DNA from: Ctenosaura bakeri
Lineage: Eukaryota; Chordata; Lepidosauria; Squamata; Iguanidae
Reading direction: 5' to 3'
DNA: 64,000 nt
Assembly (NCBI GenBank): GCA_948474755.1
Contig: CAOLHI010002129.1
Span: forward strand, 16,001-80,000
Of this stretch, positions 57,969 to 64,000 are shown one piece after another. Position 1 is the stretch's first letter. Every line of letters begins with the position of its first letter. Both the position numbers and the translations under genes were made by a program. The notes under the pieces are model-generated. The model saw only the letters and a list, made by a program, of their open reading frames with translations. It searched no databases and was not told the origin of the DNA.

Positions 57969-58084
57969 CTTCATCTACCTGAAGAGTTCCAACTAGAAAA
58001 CAAGTGAAGAGGTTTCTTCGACTTTGTTTAGCATGACGATGGGCAAGTTGTAGTGTTTTCTCAGCCATGTTTAACTTTGGATTT
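57969..58084 (-). CDS. STIL: STIL coding exon 3
   Basis: 116 nt; acceptor TGTCTCTTCAG (58086-58085), donor GTAACT. It encodes NPKLNMAEKTLQLAHRHAKQ, SRRNLFTCFLVGTLQVDE. The human match is [20 protein letters not shown], with FLLGSL. It ends with one base that completes Asp at the start of exon 4. Confidence 0.95.
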
Positions 58085-58750
58085 CTGAAGAGACAAATAA
58101 TATCAGTAGCAGAATTAGCTATGTGTTAAATAATTGCAATAGGACTTCAGCTGTCTTCTAGAACAATCCATGGTTGATCAAAACACAAAACAGAAAGCAA
58201 CATGTGAATTGAGAAAGAGCCACGAAAAAAGAAAACAAGGTAGCCATCAAAGGGAGAAATGAACAAGCAACTTAGGAAAACTTGTTGGGATTTGAAGTTA
58301 TTCCATATGCATTTTATTCCAAAATGAACCATAATGAATTGTAAGCGTTTCTATCCAACTCTCTTAGCTCAATCTCTACTCCTACCACAAAAATGTCAGT
58401 TCTTCAAGTCATGAAGCGAAGAAAAAACCACAACACAATGAATGTATTTTGCCCAATGTAAAGCAAAAAAATCTGGTGTTTGTCATAATTATGTTACACT
58501 GCAGAAAGCAAAACTACCATCTTAGACACACCTCTTTTTAAGGACACCTTTTCTTCATTCTAATTATCATTAATACCATCTATATCTTATTTTTTAAAGT
58601 AAGATATGATTTCATTTTTAAATCAGTGACTGGAAGACAAGCAGAAAGGCTTCTGCACAAGTGAGGGTGGAAGAGTGGTCAGAAACCCAATAAGTGTTTT
58701 TAAACCTGAAGTCATACTTACAACAAGTCATATAATAAGCTAAGTCATAC

Positions 58751-58858
58751 CTGTAATAAGTCAGGTGAGAGATGGAACTTTCTCCAATAGGAGATGGATT
58801 CCAAAGTGCATATTTTGATGGAGGAAAGCTGAAGGGCACCATCTTTGTCAGAACACCT
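58751..58858 (-). CDS. STIL: STIL coding exon 2
   Basis: 108 nt; acceptor TTGCTTTTTCAG (58860-58859), donor GTATGA. It encodes [20 protein letters not shown] then [16 protein letters not shown]. Human [20 protein letters not shown] leaves no doubt about identity. The internal ATG before VPF could serve as an alternative start. Confidence 0.96.
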
Positions 58859-60189
58859 CTGAAAAAGCAACAATTAGAAGTTTACTACATTTGATACGGG
58901 CAGAGTTGCAGGCTAGCAGACATTTTTTTTTAACATACAGTAAACCAAATCCTTTCGGTATGGCACTACTGAATTGTTCTTCTAAAGTGTAAAAGGAATG
59001 AGCCATGTCCATTCTCTTATTTCAACAGAAACTGGCAGTCTCTTCATATCACCTTTGAATAAATAACTGCTAAAGAATTAGTTGCTTTGACATTTTGGAA
59101 TCGAAGGTGTTTTGATCAGAACACTCTCTGCTCCACTTCTAAACAAAACAAATGAACAGAATAAGCAGCACTGCATGTTCTGTGTACATATGTAAAACAA
59201 AAATATCCCATATATGTAACAAACACACTGCCTTGCTTAAATCAACTGCGCATGCAATGTTTGAATGCACTTCTTTACTTTGCAACAACTATTAAATATT
59301 GTTTGAAAGCCCTTGCTTCAGGCATTGTGTACCATGTACTGTGTATTCCTTGCCACCAACCACAGGTGCTAGAGCTGGATTTTATTTCACTAGCTCAGTC
59401 TTAAAGGAGAGGCTTCATTACAACACGGCTGAAAGTCACAGCTTGGTTTGTAAAGGAGCCAAAATCTGTGGTCATCATCAATTTTTTCTCCTCCAAATTT
59501 GTTGCATATATCAAAGTGATAGAAGGACCACCTTCTTCTCTCACTAGAATGAGGAAAGTGAAAGAGCTTCTTCTGTCATGATAAGACCTTGTTAAAAGTC
59601 TAAGGGCACCGGCATGTCAATTTGCAGAAGTGTGGTGATGTATATTCCTCCTTTCCACATTATCTCAAAAACATAATGGAGAAGGAAACAACAATAAGTT
59701 TTTTGAACTTCATTGATCTACATATTAAGCAAATACATCAGGTTTCATTCTAATCATATTGAAAGAGGAAGCCACATTATAATAAATTTTACATCTCTGC
59801 TGACTCTTCAAGTGGGCATGGAGTTAACTAGCACTTAAAATCTACAATTATGCCCTGAACATACACAACCAGTTCTCATTCAGACATTTCTAGGGAAGGG
59901 TCAACTGAATCCAGGATTTGAGATTCGTGAATCCTAATCCCTGTGCCAAAATAGGCAAGCTGAATCTTTCAAATCCACCAACCAAATAGTTTATTGGAGA
60001 CCGGGACACCTGAAAACCTGGGAGACCAGACACACAAGGGGAGATGGCAAGTAGGTGAGTTTTTCCTTTAGAGTAATAATGGTCTTTGCTAACTATTTCA
60101 GAAATTACATCTGGGGTTGTATTCTAAGATATTTAAATTGAACATTTCATATTTAAGTTCAGCACTTGACTGGAAGGTACAGTCTTCTT

Positions 60190-60360
60190 GAGATTTCAAG
60201 GACAGCTGAAAGATTCCTTTGCATAGCTCCCTTGCAAAGCTCCTTCATACACAATTCTGGGGTTTGTAGTTTTACAAGGTGTCACAGCCTTCTCTGCCAA
60301 AGTGTGCTGGTGCATCATCAAACTATAAACCGCAGGATGCCATAAGGAGCTATGGAAAGA
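60190..60360. mobile_element. old foldback element, GTTTGTAG type
   Basis: CATAGCTCCCTTGCAAAGCT and AATTCTGGGGTTTGTAGTTT are partly mirrored by AAACTATAAACCGCAGGATG and CATAAGGAGCTATGG, around a TTCTCTGCCAAAGTGTGC centre. It is related in layout to the older GGCC-MITE relatives but has different ends. Confidence 0.55.
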
Positions 60361-60515
60361 AAAGCCAGTTTTCACCTGGATTAGCTCTGTATTGTAGTGG
60401 CCCTGTTTACAAAGGCAGGAAAATGTGGGATTAATCCACATTCTTCTGCCTGTGTAGAAACAGCCTTCATGTCATTTTCAATCTGGGGAGATCCTGAGGC
60501 AAAAGTATGATAGTT

Positions 60516-60602
60516 GTTCTGGCCAGATTTCTTCAGAGGGAGGTTTGCCTTTGCCTGGGCTTTTGCTGACGCTGAGAGAGTGTGTCTTGCCCAAGATTAT
60601 CC
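60516..60602 (-). mobile_element. tRNA-type SINE body fragment
   Basis: CAGATTTCTTCAGAGGGAGG and CTGAGAGAGTGTGTCTTGCC match the body of the SINE at 9101-9320. Head and tail are missing. Confidence 0.6.
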
Positions 60603-61740
60603 TTCTTTCCCTTACTTTTAAAACTCTTTTTAAAAAAAGGATTCTAAAGATGTGAGATTCGTGGATTCCCAGAACCTTCCAGGGATTTGGATACGAATTC
60701 GGAAACTTCTGGATTCATCCCATTCCTAAACATTTCAGTATCATTTTCCATGGTTGCATACGCATACTAGAATGATCCAGTAATCAGTTGAATATTGTCT
60801 CAATAATCTATTCAGGACTATATTGATAATCCACAAAATGTCTTAAAAGTTCAAATGTCTACTGACCTCCCCTCACTGCATCAACATTTTAAAAGTAATA
60901 TCAACTTTTAAAGATCCTTAGTGCAAACATTCAGTTCTGTACATGTGCTGTAATGATTCACCAAAAGTCTTCAAATAATAGATCTTAACACACCTTAACA
61001 AAAAGGCAAACTTGGGAAGGTATGACATGTAACCACATCCCAAAGCTGACACAGGCATACTTAAACCCACTGATTTCAGTAGAATTTAAATATTTCCAAC
61101 ACTACATATAATAGGACTGTTTATTATATTTGTATTGATAGTGAATAAGCCTACTGCAATATCACCTTTGATTCTGAGGTACAGGGGAAATTAGCTCCAT
61201 AAGGCTGAAGATACCAAATCTGAACCCTTTACCCTGTGAGAAAATTTAAAAATAAGAATAGCATCAGATAAATACAGTTTATGCACAATGGTCAAATATG
61301 ATAGCAAACTAACACGTTAAAGGAAAATGTTAGTTATTTACTTGCTTAACACCTTAAGTTTTAATTTACCAAGTCAGTAACATCTAAGCTAATTTTCTAG
61401 ACAACTGAAATTTGCATCTGGATTCATAAAAGCTTAGTTTAATACCAATGCTAGTCCCCAGAAGTCATTAAAATGCACCCATTCTTGAGTAAGGAGTATT
61501 ATTATTTCCTGACAGGGGGTGTTCTATTCACCATAAATCATTCAATGGTGCAAATGGAACATCTCCAGTTCCTCACTAAATTATTGCTACTGTGTTCTAC
61601 CCTTTCATGCAAATGCTCGGGACAAAATTTTATTTTCACATCAGTAATGGAACAGATTCATGTCACAATAAGTGACATCCTAGCCTTCAACCAAGCTTTA
61701 AATTGTGGAAAGACAGCTTAAGTAACCACAAAGAACTTAC

Positions 61741-61856
61741 TTTTTGCATTCTGGCAAATCATCCCTGGCCAAGCTTCTTAATATGACATTGCTGTTGCCC
61801 ATTTCTCCTCTCCCTACTATATACATTGGCCGGAGTGGTCCTGCCTCATTCATCAT
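61741..61856 (-). CDS. STIL: STIL coding exon 1 (start tentative)
   Basis: The donor TGCAAAAA|GTAAGT is strong. The two overhanging bases pair with the first base of exon 2. Upstream the frame is open back to a TAA near 61890, and the first in-frame ATG is 61856-61854. It encodes MMNEAGPLRPMYIVGRGEM and then GNSNVILRSLARDDLPECKK. Ungapped comparison of PMYIVGRGEM with human PIYPFARPQM keeps P, Y, R and M, which suggests homology. Later in-frame ATGs (residues 11 and 19) are alternatives. A possible acceptor is GGTTCTAATTCAG, ending at 61871. Confidence 0.6.
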
Positions 61857-61962
61857 ACAGAATACCAACACTGAATTAGAACCATCCCAGAGTTAAAAGT
61901 GGCCTGGCAGCTGGAAAGCAGCCCAAGTGATCCTGTCTTCGCTGCTTTCAGCTTTCCTGCTG

Positions 61963-62132
61963 TTGCTCCTTCTTGTTGCCTCCAAGCCAACTTATGTTTC
62001 CCCCATCATGGGGGTTTATGGGGACAGAGTGTGTGACGTGCCAAAAGTCACCCAGTGGGTTTTCATGGCCAAGTGGGGAACTGAACCACGGTTGTAGTCT
62101 AACACTCAAACCACAACACCATGGTGGCTCTC
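61963..62132 (-). mobile_element. tRNA-derived SINE, abbreviated
   Basis: Minus strand: GAGCCACCATGGTGTTGTGG, TTTGAGTGTTAGACTACAAC, the body GTGACTTTTGGCACGTCACA and a shortened tail with TTGGAGGCAACAAG. Confidence 0.8.
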
Positions 62133-62704
62133 CTTACTGCTACTTTATTCAGGCTTCCTTCCAAGGGCTCCATCATAACAGGGCACCCAAGAGACCGCTC
62201 CAGATATCCTTAGTCTGCACAAAATCTATAATGGGAGGGAAGGAGCACCCCATGTGCTTCAAGATGATGTGAGAAAGACCACTTCTGTCCAAAGTTAAAT
62301 GAATGTATTTCTCCTCTCTCTGAGGCCTTTGCAAGGGACTATGCTCTTCAGCACCATGATCTGCCACATTTTTAATATCTTTAATTTAACAGCTTCAACT
62401 CCCATAATAAAACAAGCATGAAGCCACGTCACTCATTCATTCCAAGGTGTTTGATTCACCTTCCACTTGATGTCTACATAGACATTGACAAATGCACGAT
62501 TCTACACCAGTCGTTTATTTAAGGAAGGCACACACTCCAGATAAAAACTTCGGCTTTTAAATGGAGGGTTTCATCCAACGAACGCATCTGTTGCCAACAA
62601 TTCGTGAGTATTATTATAACTACATGTTGCCTTAGGAACATGGGCAAAACTGTTCCGATTAATCAGCGGATAATCAGTTTTATTTCCTCCGAGATTTCAT
62701 CTCG

Positions 62705-62857
62705 GGCCATTTCTGCACTAGCTGCCATAGTACTATTAGTCCACTTTCAACACCCCACAGAGTCCTGGGGTTTGCAGTTTAGGATGGAGACCTCAGGGTT
62801 CCACAGGATGTTGAAAGTGGAATAATAGCGCTGTTACAGCCTAGTGCGGAAATGGCC
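62705..62857. mobile_element. palindromic GGCC-MITE, copy 11
   Basis: 153 bp, with perfect TCG flanks (62702-62704 and 62858-62860) in the context C-TCG-G. The left arm is complete to GGGGTTTGCAGTTTAGGATG. The right arm lost the matching inner part (GACCTCAGGGTTCCACAGGA). Confidence 0.93.
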
Positions 62858-63224
62858 TCGGACTCCGCGTTTCAGCCGTCCTGCACTGCAGCAAGGATGC
62901 CGGAGACAGAAGGCGTGACAACGACAACACCACCTGTTGAACAGCAGCCTGTCACATAACCGTCAATGACACATATAAGCCCTGACAGAAAGAGGTGGGA
63001 AACTCTTCACCCTTTCTTTCTTTTTAACGGGAGAGAAAATTCTCCTCAGACAAAACATGTCTATAATAACGGAACAACTCCACTGTAACAAACAGGGGGA
63101 AGGGCCAAGAAACAGTTTTCTACGGAGAAGAACCGAAGCGCTGGGGAAAGAAGGGGCGGGCGGAGGGAACAGGCCGAGTTGTGAAGAAAACCCTTTAGGC
63201 CGAAGACAATAAATCCCGACTTAC

Positions 63225-63310
63225 CTTCCAACGCCTCCCCACCTTCTCGCGTCCATACACCGCACCAACGTCCTCTACGCTCGACTACAAACCACTTTAA
63301 CCGCCTTTCT
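63225..63310 (-). other. STIL: STIL noncoding first exon (start approximate)
   Basis: GCGTTGGAAG|GTAAGT on the minus strand is a consensus donor in the promoter island, in the expected place. The start is set loosely, downstream of the CCAAT boxes. Confidence 0.55.
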
Positions 63311-63720
63311 ATCCCTTCCCTCTTGTGGCGCCTTCAATGGCGGCACGATCACCCAATCAGTTGCTCTTCAGCACGCTGGTTAGTCCAGCCAATCAGAGCT
63401 CGCAGTTGGCCTTTTCCCCGCCCACCGCTTTCTTTAAATCGTTCACTTCGCGTCAATCAATAATGTAGAGGGTGTGCCTGTAGCCAATCACATAGCTTCT
63501 GGGGAATCAAGACTTTCGCTCTTCTCTCTAACCAATCATGTGGGCTCCTAGTAAAAACTAGCGCGCGCACCGCTCGTGGGAGGGATATTTAAAACTGCGG
63601 CCTCGTTTCAAACGGTTGCTGTGCTACCGCGCAAGCGCAGAGGCTAACAATACGAAAAGAGCGCAGGAGAGGCGTGGTTTGTTTTATTGCCATGGCGACG
63701 GTGCGTAGGGGCCTTACTCC
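63226..63720 (-). promoter_or_regulatory. STIL: STIL promoter: CpG-rich, four CCAAT boxes
   Basis: CCAAT boxes on the plus strand lie at 63353-63357, 63389-63393, 63484-63488 and 63532-63536, each as CCAATCA. CpG density is raised. There is an E2F-like TTTTCCCCGCCC (63411-63422 area) and no TATA box facing STIL. CCAAT arrays bound by NF-Y, together with E2F/CHR-type elements, are typical of cell-cycle genes such as STIL; that part is family knowledge. It may be bidirectional; in human, CMPK1 lies head-to-head further away. Confidence 0.65.
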
Positions 63721-63977
63721 GACTGTCATCGTGAACGTACCGCGGTAGATAAGTTTGGGATCCGCCTGTTAATCACAGGCCGAGCCTGTGCATATTTATT
63801 CGGAAGCAAACCCCACAAAAGGCCAAGAGATGCTCCCTACGGGCTTGGCAGCGTAATAGGTCCCTTTAAGCCTACTCAAAAGAAAGCTGCGTAGCGTTGA
63901 ACTGGGTTTACTCCCAGGTAAGTGTGTGCAGCATGTCAGCGAGGTCTGTTCCATCGAAGGGGACGCTCTTATATATA
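63721..63977. other. upstream flank of STIL, no gene seen
   Basis: A GC-moderate flank with short open frames only. A plus-strand ATGGCGACGGTGCG at about 63691 opens only 18 codons. Confidence 0.6.
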
Positions 63978-64000
63978 GGCCATTTCCGCACTAGCCTGTT
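63978..64000. mobile_element. GGCC-MITE, copy 12, cut by window end
   Basis: The first 23 bases match the left arm (GGCCATTTCCGCACTAGCCT). Preceded by ATA. Confidence 0.85.

Larger units (their letters stand above)
58859..61740 (-). other. STIL: STIL intron 1 of the coding region (2.9 kb)
   Basis: It contains an old foldback element (60190-60360) and a small SINE fragment (60516-60602). The rest is AT-rich without recognisable features. Confidence 0.8.
61857..63225 (-). other. STIL: STIL 5' UTR intron
   Basis: 1.35 kb between the noncoding first exon and coding exon 1. It contains a tRNA-type SINE (61963-62132) and a GGCC-MITE (62705-62857). Nothing else was recognised. Confidence 0.7.

Noticed and set aside
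63691..63747. Plus-strand ATG in the STIL upstream island as the start of a divergent gene (for example CMPK1)
   Set aside because: Only 18 codons before a stop, and no CMPK1 nucleoside-kinase motif (GGPGAGKGT) is found in the window.
1..64000. tRNA genes, endogenous retroviruses or LTR pairs
   Set aside because: tRNA-like segments are only SINE heads with degraded boxes. No LTR pair, gag-pol-env order or primer-binding site was seen.

Overview
This window looks like nuclear DNA of a squamate reptile (lizard or snake). It has widely spaced vertebrate exons with GT-AG splice sites. It also carries a repeat set typical of squamates: tRNA-derived SINEs and 5S rRNA-derived SINEs that both end in a Bov-B-like tail, CR1 LINEs ending in ATTCTATG repeats, L2 and L1 LINE fragments, and dense short foldback DNA elements. 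The species cannot be named from the sequence.

Two protein-coding genes are present, in tandem on the minus strand, in the conserved vertebrate order TAL1 then STIL. TAL1 (T-cell acute leukemia 1/SCL, a bHLH transcription factor) occupies about 1-32.1 kb. Its three coding exons lie at 22642-22026, 19819-19731 and 1395-977 and splice in phase into a 374-residue protein. The 3' UTR runs off the left edge. The 5' side is a CpG-rich zone with a likely noncoding first exon near 32.0-32.1 kb, preceded by two GATA sites 31 bp apart around an Sp1-like site.

STIL (centriole duplication factor) occupies about 39.8-63.3 kb. Sixteen coding exons were placed by hand. Every splice junction is phase-consistent except inside the fourth coding exon, which carries one base too many (or two too few). 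The CPAP-binding PRxxPxP motif, the coiled coil, the STAN-like region and the KEN box are all visible. A noncoding first exon ends at 63225 with a strong donor, in a CpG-rich promoter with four CCAAT boxes. About 8 kb of repeat-rich DNA separates the two genes.

The most unusual content is a young, abundant palindromic MITE-like element of about 117-202 bp, beginning GGCCATTTCCGCACTA, with at least twelve copies here, plus older diverged relatives. Six copies have perfect 3-bp flanking duplications inside a C-NNN-G context. In several copies the two arms share private mutations, which implies that the arms were homogenised. One copy lies in the STIL 3' UTR. Several sit around the TAL1 5' regulatory zone. 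A second striking feature is an uninterrupted 519-bp purine tract in the TAL1 intron just downstream of the first coding exon.
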